Shown one piece after another: positions 8,412 through 17,220 of a DNA stretch of 31,928 nucleotides. The notes beneath the pieces were generated by a model. That model worked only from the letters and a program-made list of their open reading frames with translations, searched no databases and was not told the origin of the DNA. The position numbers were made by a program, and so were the translations under genes. The DNA is from Corallochytrium limacisporum. Its lineage: Eukaryota > Opisthokonta. Location: the NCBI GenBank assembly GCA_002811645.1, contig PDIP01000114.1, positions 1 through 31,928 on the forward strand, given 5' to 3'. The number at the start of each line of letters is the position of its first letter. Position 1 is the first letter of the stretch.

Positions 8412-10058
8412 GTACCACTCTTTTCATGTGAACCGGATGGTGTACTGATCAAGAGTACCGCATCGCTTAGGATTACGGATCAAGTCCAACTAAAGTACCT
8501 GTCCACGTGATGCGCCAGCCCCAAACCTTGAGTGGTGGATTTCTGCAAAGGACTCTAATTTCGTCATGGTTAGCAAAGTGTTTGCGTATAGACCTCGGCA
8601 ACTGAGTCATCTTGGACAAAGGCAAATTCCTTCACAAATACACACGACCTTGGAGCGCCAGAATTCAAGAGGAATGGAAAGGAATGGTCCTTTCGTTCTC
8701 CCCCACAATCAATCGTCGCTGATTTAATACATCTTATCCTGCTCTTGCACTCGTATAGAGTACTTTAGCCGACCAACCACAGAGGTCTGACATGTTGGAC
8801 ACGGTGCGCATGGGGTGCCATACGTCTCCCGTCTCACTCATCCACACCCTCTCCCTATAGTAATACCGAAGTAATCATGATCTTGGATGATGCTGGCGCT
8901 ACTGATAAGAGCAGCGTACCTCCTGGTTTGGTAGACTTGTCCTAAAATTCGTCTTGCATTCCAAGTCCAAAAAGCTGTAGGGCATCATCACGCGTGTCTA
9001 CGACCGCCCGCTTGATCAGTTGTTTCGCTAGCACGGGGCCAATGGATTTCCGGGCCGCACCCTTTCCCCGTCTCTTGTTGACTCACTGTGGGAGTGCAAC
9101 TCGCTTGAGACTGCGCAGTATGTTCACTATAGATCTTCCGGTCTTAGTAATTTTCCGTCTCGCCTACTGCCCCTCCGGGTTTCCCATTTTTGGGCAACTG
9201 CCATCGATCGGTTGTTGAAATTGTGGCGCCTATCTAGTCCCCTAATTTCCCCATAGTAAAACACAGGCAGGGTCCCCTGGAGACAACCCCAGCAGTGTCC
9301 AATCCGTACCTCCCCATCAGTCCAGTATTGGCGTATTGGTATGGGGGATTAGGGTATTGAAGGTATGGAACTGCTGGAGGAGGGCGGGCGAGCCAGCACA
9401 GGATAAGATCCCCCCGGGCACGGTGTGCGCCCCCCGATCAAATCAAAGACGGAGGTCCAATGGCACGGGAGTCTATTTCTTGGCTAGGTGGGGGGGGGGG
9501 GCAACAGACCAAATTGGTTTATGTTTCAATATGCGGGGCAGGCCCAGTAGAAAGAAAATGGAGGGGGCTGTGTTGGGGTTTGTTCTGAACGCCTATATTA
9601 AAACCCAGGCTATTTTCCTGCCAATTCGGGACTGGCTGCTGTGTCGTGGGGTCGAACTTACCACCGAGTGCAGGATCCGTGTTCCAGTAGAGTGCAAGAT
9701 CCGTGTTCCAGAAGGAATACTGCCGATCTGATATTTCAACTGATCTTCCAGGATAACATGCGACAGTGACGAATACGAAAGAAGTTAATCTCAGTGGGAA
9801 CGCGTGGGAGCGCCTATGGCAAGAAAGATCTCTTGGGTGTATATTGGTGTTCACATACTACGAGGTCGATCAGCAATATCTCACATGTGCTCAGTGGATG
9901 TGTAGTTGGAATTACGTGAGCAATAGATTGAAATCAGATCCACCTGCTGTTGATCTCACTCAGAATACTATGGACAACAGCCATACCTCCTCACTGGCAG
10001 TGAGCCTGACGAAAACGATGACGTGCATGGCACATGCTGCCAAGAGTAGCGTCGTCCA
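8412..10058. other. 1.65 kb spacer between GDPD and the START gene
   Basis: The region adjacent to 8411 is the presumed GDPD promoter. Further right are a G12 run at 9490-9501 and a short tandem duplication at 9666-9713. An open frame of about 131 codons at 9336-9731 begins only with TTG and matches nothing I recognise, so it is not called as a gene. No RNA gene is seen. Confidence 0.5.
9666..9713. repeat. Two-copy 24-bp tandem repeat
   Basis: The unit GAGTGCAGGATCCGTGTTCC plus four bases (9666-9689) is repeated immediately at 9690-9713 with two base differences. It looks like a recent local slippage duplication in noncoding DNA. Confidence 0.8.
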
Positions 10059-11093
10059 TTAGTGAGATGTAAGTTGCGGCTGCGCCGTCTGCGGCTCCTT
10101 TGCCGGCTCCGCCTCTTGCTCCTTCGGTGGCTGCGTCTCTTGCTTCTTTTCGGGTCCCTTCTCGTGGTTCATTTCTTGCTTCTTCCCGTGCAGCTTCTCT
10201 TGTTGCTTCTCCAGCTTCTTGTCCAGCTTCTCTTGCTTCTTCTGCTGCTTCTTCTCTAGTTTCTCCTGCTTCTTCTCCAACTTCTCCTGTTTCTTCTCCT
10301 CTTTTCGCTCCAGCATCAATTCTTTGTCAGGTTTCCTCTTCCGTGCCTCCTCCACCTTACCAAGGTGTGCCTTGGCGAATTCCCACAGCTCATCATCCGT
10401 GGGGTAGCGTCCACCATAGTCCTTCTTTACGGCCTCTAGGAATTTTGGGAAATGTTCTACGTGGTGAATCCATTTTGTTTGCAGGAATTTTGCGATCTGC
10501 TTGGGGATGTTGCCACCCGGGTCCGCCTGTCCGAAACGCCAGATCTCGCAGCTGCCGTCGTCCTTCCGTTTGGCTGCCCAGCCACCGCGGTGGGTGACGG
10601 TACGGACAGTCTCCTCCCAACCCTCGGGATAACCGCACTCCCCCGCCAGATCATTGGGAGCCGACTTGTATACCATGAGGTAGAAGTCATCGTCGACCTT
10701 CACAGTGGTACCAACCGTCACTTGGTCACGGTGGGCGAGGAAGGGCGGGGTCTTGATAAACATGTGGGACAAACCCATGGGGCGGGGATCGAGGTCGAGG
10801 CAGGCAAACTTGTGGAATTGGGCAATGTCCTTCTCGAGAATTGCCTGGTGGTCTTCACCCGCGCCCCAGATGGCATTGATAGCCTCATGAGGAGTGATGT
10901 CCTTGAAGACTTTCCTCGCCTTGCGGAAAGGAATTTCTTCAACATCGGGCATCAGCTTGTCCTGGACCTCGACACCAGTCACGGTCGTGTACTTTTCGGG
11001 AAAGTCTTCAAAGAGCAATTCCTTGACCTCTTCGACCAAGGCATCAAGCTCCGCGCGCAGCTCGAGCACCCTTGCGTCTGTCCATGGCACCAT
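10059..11093 (-). CDS. START-domain lipid-transfer-like protein with charged helical tail
   Basis: The START (StAR-related lipid transfer) fold binds a single lipid or sterol in a hydrophobic pocket. The product is 344 residues. Residues about 1-222 resemble a START domain: an N-terminal helix, PPFLAHRDQVTVGTTVKVDDDFYLMVYKS at about 116-144, the TVTHRGGWAAKRK strand pair, and IWRFGQADPGGNIPKQIAKF at about 184-203, matching the family's characteristic Asp-Pro-Gly-Gly-x-Ile-Pro turn and C-terminal lid helix. From about 246 to the end the chain is almost entirely Lys, Glu and Gln with EKKQEKL heptads, likely a single alpha-helix or coiled coil, ending in a Pro/Gln/Glu-rich tail. No signal peptide or membrane segment is seen, so it is probably cytosolic. 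The ligand cannot be told from sequence. The ATG has A at -3. The stop is TAA at 10059-10061. Confidence 0.85.
   Translation of the reverse strand: MVPWTDARVLELRAELDALVEEVKELLFEDFPEKYTTVTGVEVQDKLMPDVEEIPFRKARKVFKDITPHEAINAIWGAGEDHQAILEKDIAQFHKFACLDLDPRPMGLSHMFIKTPPFLAHRDQVTVGTTVKVDDDFYLMVYKSAPNDLAGECGYPEGWEETVRTVTHRGGWAAKRKDDGSCEIWRFGQADPGGNIPKQIAKFLQTKWIHHVEHFPKFLEAVKKDYGGRYPTDDELWEFAKAHLGKVEEARKRKPDKELMLERKEEKKQEKLEKKQEKLEKKQQKKQEKLDKKLEKQQEKLHGKKQEMNHEKGPEKKQETQPPKEQEAEPAKEPQTAQPQLTSH
10170..10306 (-). repeat. Degenerate 21-bp repeats encoding Lys/Glu/Gln heptads
   Basis: On the coding strand this segment encodes successive 7-residue units of the type EKKQEKL (residues about 264-307 of the START protein). 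On the plus strand it appears as CTTCTC-rich repeats. The repeat has probably grown by slippage while keeping the frame. Confidence 0.75.
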
Positions 11094-11627
11094 GATTTCA
11101 GAGTATGCTTCGTACTACATGTACCATCAATCCTGACCAAATCGCGGTGTCGTTCTCTGTGCCGTCTTAATGGTCATCCCCTGAAATACGCCGTTGGTGG
11201 ACGGCTGGGAAAGGACAACATAAATCACCCGGCTTCACCGCGTCGCCGAGCATGTGCTGGTGACACTCCTGCCAGTCCGAACGAAGACCGGGGCTGCTCA
11301 CATTAGGGAGGGGTTGCAGCGGCCCTTAGTTAGATAAGGCAGCGGACCCAGAAAGTGATGGTTGGGGAGGGGGGTTGGTGTTTTTGTTGACAAAAGGCGC
11401 AGCAAAAGTGTAAGATTTTTTTTTCCACTCTGAAACGCGCCTTCTCGCCGCAAAAGAGAGACACTTCAGGCGCGCTGCTCTTAACCCTGGCTGCTGTGTT
11501 CACTCTCCCAACCACCGTGCCGTGTGTCTGCTGACCGTACGTGAATTCAGCAGCGGGGAACAGAATGCGGCCCCCGCACGGCCCTCCGTGGAACGCATTC
11601 TCTACTACGACGGGTTCAGAGGGGGTA

Positions 11628-11651
11628 TGTGTGTGTGTGTGTGTGTGTGTT
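11628..11651. repeat. (TG)12 microsatellite
   Basis: An uninterrupted dinucleotide run of 24 bases, followed after TTCG by CACACACC, so that part of it can fold back on itself. It ends 22 bases before a TATA-like element. Confidence 0.9.
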
Positions 11652-11673
11652 TCGCACACACCCCACAAAAAAG

Positions 11674-11683
11674 TATATAAAAG
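11674..11683 (+). promoter_or_regulatory. TATA-box-like element TATATAAAAG
   Basis: This is a near-perfect TATA consensus on the plus strand. The only ATG-initiated frame downstream at a plausible distance is the 61-codon one at 11729-11914, which is Pro-rich and unconvincing. The element may serve an unannotated RNA or be a chance AT motif. Confidence 0.35.
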
Positions 11684-12445
11684 GGTTCTACTCTCTCCCT
11701 ACAAAATAACCGACACGGTTGGACCGAAATGGCACACCACTACCCCAAATCCACCTCCCCCTTCGCTCAATTGTCTTCTCCTCCCCTCCTTTACCTTCTC
11801 CTCAACCTCCACCCCCCCCCCCCTACCCCCAAGGAGAGACCCCCGGGGCGAAAAGGGGGGAGGGGGGGCCAGGAGGGCAGGGTTGGTCGCTGGGTTTCGT
11901 TCCCGAAATCGTGACGAATTCGTGCTCGCTTGGCGGCGGTGCCCCCCTCCGGGGTTAAGGAAAAGGGGGGGGGGCCGGCTCCCTGTCCTTCCGCTTCGGC
12001 CCTTCCCCCTTCTGCGCTTCAAAAAATATCGGACACTTTGTCTCTCGGCCCTGGGCAAAAGGTTCAGGCGGGGCGGTGGTCTTCTGTCACCAAATGCGGT
12101 TCGGCAAAACTTGGCTCGATTTTATCTCGCGAACCCCGCCTTTTGGGCCGGGGAAGGGTTCCCACTCGCATACATGGGGCACCGGACGCGAGGCAAGGAC
12201 CAAGAGGATCAGCTGAAAATGACAGCCCATTTCTTTGTTGCCATGAACAGGTTTATGGAACTGATTATGGGCTTGTATTGATCATTTTGATCCCGTTAAT
12301 AAGAACAGATGGACGAATGAAACCTGGAGCGAGCAATAAGCGGCGGGCTACACCGAGGCCAAAGGGATTAAGCCGTTTGCATGACTGCTGCAACAAGCGC
12401 AATGCAACACTTAGATGGTACATGCGGAGCCGGCATCCCCGCTGA

Positions 12446-12461
12446 AGAGAGAGAGAGAGAG
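12446..12461. repeat. (AG)8 microsatellite
   Basis: A 16-base dinucleotide run in noncoding DNA about 100 bp beyond the 3' end of the subtilase gene. Confidence 0.85.
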
Positions 12462-12559
12462 CGGACAAAGCGCTTCACAATGTGAAATTATCTCAGTTTT
12501 ACGAATGCATATACATGTGTGTGTGTATCTATATTGTATGACAGCGGATCGGGGCCCCT

Positions 12560-13963
12560 TTACAATAAGAGTTTCTTTAGAAGGAACAGAGCAGCAGTAG
12601 ACATGATCATGTGATACGGTGACAAGGGCGGCTGGAGATGCGCTCCCTCGTTCCTGGATGACACTGTGATTCCATTCGCCCTTGCAGCTGCGAGACTGAA
12701 CGCTTTGGCCATGTGTACGTGATCTGCCTTACCGTCGCCATCCGCAGTTGCATCCAAGGGCCTGATCGATGTTTGGTCGATAATGTCTACAATGTCCTGC
12801 GGAGTGGCCTCTGGCTCCCATTGAAGTATCTGTGCTGCGACACCCGCCACGAATGCGGCCGCCATCGAAGTGCCGGACTTCTTGTTGAATGATCCGGGTG
12901 TGTACGGCGTCGTCGGAGGGTCTCCCTGCGACGTATAGATCTCCTCTCCGGGGGCCCAAACATCGACACAGGACCCGCTGTTGCTGAAGAAGGCCTTTTT
13001 TCCATTCCTGCCCAGAGCACCGACCGTCAGAACACTTGAGAGTCCAGCTGGTTGAATCTCCCGGCACATATCCTTCTCGTCGTAGTCTTCGTCGGAGATA
13101 ATGTTTCCCGCAGCGGCAATCACGGGGATGTTTTCACGGAATAGACGCTCGTACGCGTCCTCCGCCGCACGTGTTTTTACGGCACCCATGGTCACTAATA
13201 ATACCGCTGGTTTCTGTGCATTTCCTAGTAGCCAGTCCAAACCGGCAAGGGCCATGCCACCCAGTCCCTGTCCTTTGTCACATTCATAGGCCATGACTTT
13301 AATGCTGTGTATCACAGCATTCTTGGCCACTCCAACAGTGGTACCTGCCACTGCTCCAGCCACCGATGTGCCGTGTCCGTTGCAGTCTACGTCGCTGGAG
13401 ACGGTCAGTGGTGAAAACCCTTCCCCACGCCGCCCCTGGAATTCGGAATGGTACCCATCTACACCAGAATCCAGGACATATACGTGTACTCCAGCGCCAT
13501 CCAAGTCATAAGAATACTGATCGTCCACTATTCCATCAATGACATCGAGTCCCCAGGACTGTGGTGCAATTTGTAAATTTGGACTTCCTTCCGGACTGTT
13601 TGAAAAGTATTGGTATTGTTTGGTTCCGACGTCGGACTCTATCCGTACAACGTCGGGATGGTCCCGTATGTAGTTCAGTTGGTCCTCTCCGTCTAGCACC
13701 ACCGCAAACCCTACAAACAAATGTTCATAAGTAGCGTAAGGTACAACGTCCAGTTCTACCAAAACTCTGTCAAGGTCAGCGGCGCGCAACGTACTGGCCA
13801 GGATACACACATAGTGATTGGCTTTTCCGCCCTGCTCGCTACTGATGGTTATAAGAGTGGCTCGGCCACTGCTGTTATGTTTACTGTAAGCTGAAGTGGC
13901 CAACAAGACCAAACACAGTCCGACCAACGCCAGACTTCTGAGTAGTCTTGGATTCCCGTACAT
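12560..13963 (-). CDS. Secreted subtilisin-like serine protease (S8 family, proteinase K-like)
   Basis: The product is 467 residues. A signal peptide with hydrophobic core LALVGLCLVLLATSA covers about residues 1-27. An inhibitor I9-type propeptide spans about 48-115 (YVCILAST to DVVRIESD), which would be cleaved during activation. The peptidase domain has the complete triad: D165 in VLDSGVD, H197 in NGHGTSVAG and S366 in SGTSMAAAFVAG, plus oxyanion N287 in AAAGN. Spacing matches proteinase K/cerevisin-type enzymes. Unusually, the substrate-binding strand that normally reads SLGG is VTMGAVK at 257-263, which may change specificity. After the domain there is a Pro-rich linker and a final hydrophobic stretch (MIMSTAALFLL, then KKLLL), which could be a GPI-anchor signal or a weak membrane anchor. 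It is likely extracellular, vacuolar or cell-surface. The ATG at 13963 has G at -3. Confidence 0.95.
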   Translation of the reverse strand: MYGNPRLLRSLALVGLCLVLLATSAYSKHNSSGRATLITISSEQGGKANHYVCILASTLRAADLDRVLVELDVVPYATYEHLFVGFAVVLDGEDQLNYIRDHPDVVRIESDVGTKQYQYFSNSPEGSPNLQIAPQSWGLDVIDGIVDDQYSYDLDGAGVHVYVLDSGVDGYHSEFQGRRGEGFSPLTVSSDVDCNGHGTSVAGAVAGTTVGVAKNAVIHSIKVMAYECDKGQGLGGMALAGLDWLLGNAQKPAVLLVTMGAVKTRAAEDAYERLFRENIPVIAAAGNIISDEDYDEKDMCREIQPAGLSSVLTVGALGRNGKKAFFSNSGSCVDVWAPGEEIYTSQGDPPTTPYTPGSFNKKSGTSMAAAFVAGVAAQILQWEPEATPQDIVDIIDQTSIRPLDATADGDGKADHVHMAKAFSLAAARANGITVSSRNEGAHLQPPLSPYHMIMSTAALFLLKKLLL

Positions 13964-14580
13964 AACTGTCTGTTCTTAGTTACGGTCTCTAAGATCCCCA
14001 CTATCCCGGCATTGTTTCGGGACAAATGATTTTAACAATTAGTTCTATTTCTCAGCCATAAATCATTTACATGGTTGCAACCTATTTACAATATTTCCGG
14101 AAGCTTAAACTATTTCTCCACTGTGACCCCGGGTTTCACGAGTCTTGAGACCTACGGGACAATTCCTTGGGAACTCTGGCCATGCATCTGCGATTGTCAA
14201 CTCTTAGCGTCCAAATACCTCTGTATTGTTCAGGATGGGAATATAACCAAGAGCAGCCTCACAAACGGGAACACTGAAAGCTCTCCTGTGAACGTTCCAT
14301 CCAATTCCTGCTTTGTCCTTGTTCTTAGTAATTTTCAAAAGTGGGTTGCTCAGTCCCGTTGAGCACTGTCACCTTAAGTCGACGCGAGTCTGCACTTCAT
14401 GCTCACTTGTGTGCGTGCACTGTGGAACACACTCCTTAACGGTCGGTACACATCCGCCTTGAACCACCGCCCGCCCCCTCCCCTCACTCCCTGATTCGGG
14501 TCTGACACCACGGACCTCCGTTGCATAAAGAAACAATGGGAAAATGAGGGCCCCAACGAAACAAAGAACGACGCGTTACC
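13964..14580. other. Upstream region of the subtilase gene
   Basis: This is ordinary mixed-composition DNA adjoining the start of the minus-strand protease and presumably contains its promoter. An ATG-less plus-strand frame and several short frames have no recognisable product. No TATA box is obvious near 13964-14040. Confidence 0.5.
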
Positions 14581-14611
14581 ACCACCACTCCCCCACCCGA
14601 GAGAGCAGGCA

Positions 14612-14614
14612 GTG

Positions 14615-14645
<31 letters not shown>
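14612..14645. repeat. Compound microsatellite (GT)9(AG)8
   Basis: Nine GT units are followed directly by eight AG units, then a short gap and a long A/G tract to about 14700. Confidence 0.9.
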
Positions 14646-15031
14646 CAGCGTGACAGCAAAAAAAAAGGAAGAAGAAAAAGAAAAAAAAAAGGAAAAATAG
14701 AGGGTCGTCCACAAGGAGCAACTCTCTAGGTACAAAACGTACGCAACAACTTTCCGCAGGCGTGTTTCTTTTTTTTTTCAAAATGCCCAAGGCGGGGCGG
14801 ACCAAAGTGAGAATAACCTTCCTGGAGTTTTCCCCAAAAAAAAATTATGTGAGAATAATCATCGAGCCCCCCCCCCTCCACCCCCGGGGAGCTCTCTCGC
14901 TCTCGCTTTCTTTCTTTCCATATTAGCGCGTTCCTACGTTGGTGATGGTCAGCAAGCCTGTTGGAACGACAAAAAAAAAGAAAAAGAAACGTCCTTGGTC
15001 TCTTCGTTTCTTTCTTGTGGCTCATTCATTC

Positions 15032-15050
15032 TCTCTCTCTCTCTCTCTGA
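15032..15050. repeat. (TC)n microsatellite
   Basis: A 19-base run of alternating T and C inside a longer pyrimidine-rich stretch that continues, with T runs, to about 15290. Confidence 0.9.
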
Positions 15051-16957
15051 ATTCCAGTGGCCTTTGTCGCTGTATACTTCCGCCTTTTTCTCCTTTTTTT
15101 TTTGGTTTCTTGCGCTTCCTGGACTCCACTACCATTCACATCAACCCACCGTACCAACCGAGGCGCACCACCAATGCCAACCATCAGAAAGAGTTCTTTG
15201 CGTGTACTTTTACTATTCATTCTTTTGTATTTTTTTGGGTGTCCTTTTTGTGGATCTTATTCTTCTCCTTTCTCTCTTTTTTTTTCTGAAGGAGGGGAGG
15301 GTGTTCTTGGGGCAGTGAAGGAAGATCGTCCCAATTTTTATTCCCCCAAACTCCCGCCCCCCCCCCCCCTTCCCGTCTCACGGGCTCCCTTCCTTCCCCC
15401 CCGCAGCGGAGAGGGAGAAGCAAGGAAGGAAGGAAAGGGGGGGGGGAGGGACCGTGCTTTCCCCTTCCCAGCAGGACCCGACCGCAGTCTCAAAGATCCC
15501 CAACCAACCAACTCCTCTCCAGGGGGGGCGCCCCCTGGTTCGTGAAGACAGATCAGTACTGAAACACCTGGTGAGACCAGGAGGAAACGGAAGGACGCAA
15601 GAATTCGAACGAGGGGGGAGGGGCCAGCCGAACCAATCAGGATGCGTCGTCACCAGCGCGGCGTCGACACTCTACAGAGGTTGCGGGCAGAATCGAAAGT
15701 ATCGCCCAGTTCTTCCAGTACATAATGTAGTCAAATCAAGAATGCTGAATCTGAGTTATCTATCGGTCCCAGCCGGGATACAGGAACGCGATCTTGGGCT
15801 CGAGAGGGATCGTCGGTTTCGGGCACGTGTTGTTTACAGGTCCTGTATCTCGCTAGAAATCTAGTCCCATTCCTAATTATCCACTGTTTCTGCCGTCACT
15901 GTGTAATACGATGTCGTCGGAGAATATTGCCCTTCCAGCTATTTCTCGACACATCGGGTTGTTCAACTCACGTTCTCCCTAAATTTCATTATCTTTGTCC
16001 ATTCTCCCTAAAAACTAAAACGCAATACTTATTGTGCCCCAAAATGTCTTTGGTTATACTTTGTTTCGCTTCTCCACAAAATGTTTACCTGTTTTTCTCT
16101 TTTCTGTTCTGACTCATTTGGTTGCTGGCCGTATGGGGACAGACCTGCCCGCCCGTCTAATCGTCCTCCATCCGAACCGCAGAAAGTTTTCTACGTAAAA
16201 CAGACCCACCAAATGGAGAACAGTGGACATCAATATTACACCAAAGACGCAAAAGGGAGGACAGGAGGGGAGGGAGGGGTGGTGTAACCGAAAGGGAAGC
16301 TTACACCAACAACAAAAAACCTACCTTCCTTCGGGGCGAGACCGGGGAGCCCGGGAAGAAGAGAGACGGGGGAGGGGGGGGGGGGGTAAAGACACAAATC
16401 AAAAAAAAAAAAACCACTGAAAAAAGGTAAGGTGCTCTGTGGTGTTGTGCAACAGTGGGCGGTGGGCCAACTCTCGGGACCAAGCCAAGCCAGAACTTGG
16501 TTGTTAGAAAAGCAAAAGCAAAGACAAGCAAAGCGAAAAAAGAAAAGAAAGAAAGAAAAGAACATGGACAAGTGCTGCAGCCCCAAACCTCCTTTCCCAA
16601 TCGTCAAATAGCAGTCCTCCCCCCTCCTCCTCCCCGGGGGTTCTGCGGTGGCACTTCCGGTGCGGCGACGCCCACACCAGCCCTTCTTCGTTTCCCTTCC
16701 GTTCTCTCCGGGCCAACACGGAACAATGAACAAAAGAAATGAAAAACGGCAAAAATCTAAATTGAAAAAAAAGGGGAGAGAATGGACAGGCGGACAAGAG
16801 AGATAAAACGGGGAGAGAATAATGAGAAACAAAATACCATCTTTTTTTCATGGGCCCAAAATACCTTTGCCCGATACTCATAAGCAGCGGAAGTCGAGGC
16901 GGTTCGCAGTGGGCCGGCGGGACTCGCAAGGGAAGAAGAAGGGGTCCCCCACCCCGG

Positions 16958-17032
16958 CCCCCCCCCGGGGGGGAGGGGGGTTAAGTAGGGTAAATGGTCC
17001 GACCCGCCCACCTACCCCCGGGGGGGGGGGGG
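16958..17032. repeat. Paired C-run/G-run junctions: C9G7 and C5G13
   Basis: C9 then G7 at 16958-16973 and C5 then G13 at 17015-17032 lie 41 bases apart, both in the same C-then-G order. Each is partly self-complementary, and either strand has the potential for G-quadruplex formation. Confidence 0.8.
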
Positions 17033-17220
17033 AGAGAGGAAGGAATCAAATCTCCGAAGGAAGTAAGCAGTGGCTGAGTCTACCTTTCGGGACAAGACAA
17101 AGGAAACAATATATATATACTACACAAGGGAGACGAAAAGAAGTAAAAAGTAAAAAAGGGAGGAAGAAGGGAGAATTGTTGTGTTGTCGTCCGTGGTAAA
17201 GTTTCTCCATCGTCGGGCGT

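Larger units (their letters stand above)
11094..12559. other. 1.47 kb spacer with microsatellite, TATA box and C/G tracts
   Basis: The left part is the presumed START gene promoter. The middle has (TG)12 at 11628-11651, a TATA-like element at 11674-11683, C12 at 11812-11823, C5G4 at 11840-11848 and G10 at 11965-11974. (AG)8 lies at 12446-12461, near the 3' end of the protease gene. A plus-strand frame open from 11541 to 12281 starts with GTG and is mostly Pro/Gly/Arg low complexity; I do not call it a gene. A short ATG-initiated frame of 61 codons begins at 11729, 45 bp after the TATA-like element. Confidence 0.5.
14581..17220. other. Low-complexity block of purine/pyrimidine tracts and homopolymers
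   Basis: This segment is dominated by alternating purine-rich (14630-14700, 16230-16400, 16500-16570) and pyrimidine-rich (14885-14915, 15000-15300) tracts, A and T runs, dinucleotide repeats and C/G blocks. C-runs or C/G junctions occur at 14867-14889, 15357-15369, 16632-16640, 16958-16973 and 17015-17032, and G-runs at 15437-15446 and 16374-16386. Hairpins are at 15519-15538 (CCAGGGGG facing CCCCCTGG) and 15567-15581 (CCTGG facing CCAGG). Open frames here encode Phe/Leu/Pro or Lys/Gly runs that mirror the DNA bias, so none is called. Confidence 0.6.

Noticed and set aside
10452-11306. 284-codon plus-strand open frame across the START gene
   Set aside because: It is antisense to a gene with clear START motifs, and its own translation has no family signature.
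11541-12281. 246-codon plus-strand open frame
   Set aside because: It starts with GTG, reads through the TG repeat as Val/Cys and through C/G runs as Pro/Gly/Arg, and has no domain. It is an artefact of low-complexity DNA.
16236-16832. 198-codon minus-strand open frame
   Set aside because: It is mostly Phe, Leu, Pro and Gly from purine/pyrimidine tracts, with no recognisable motif.
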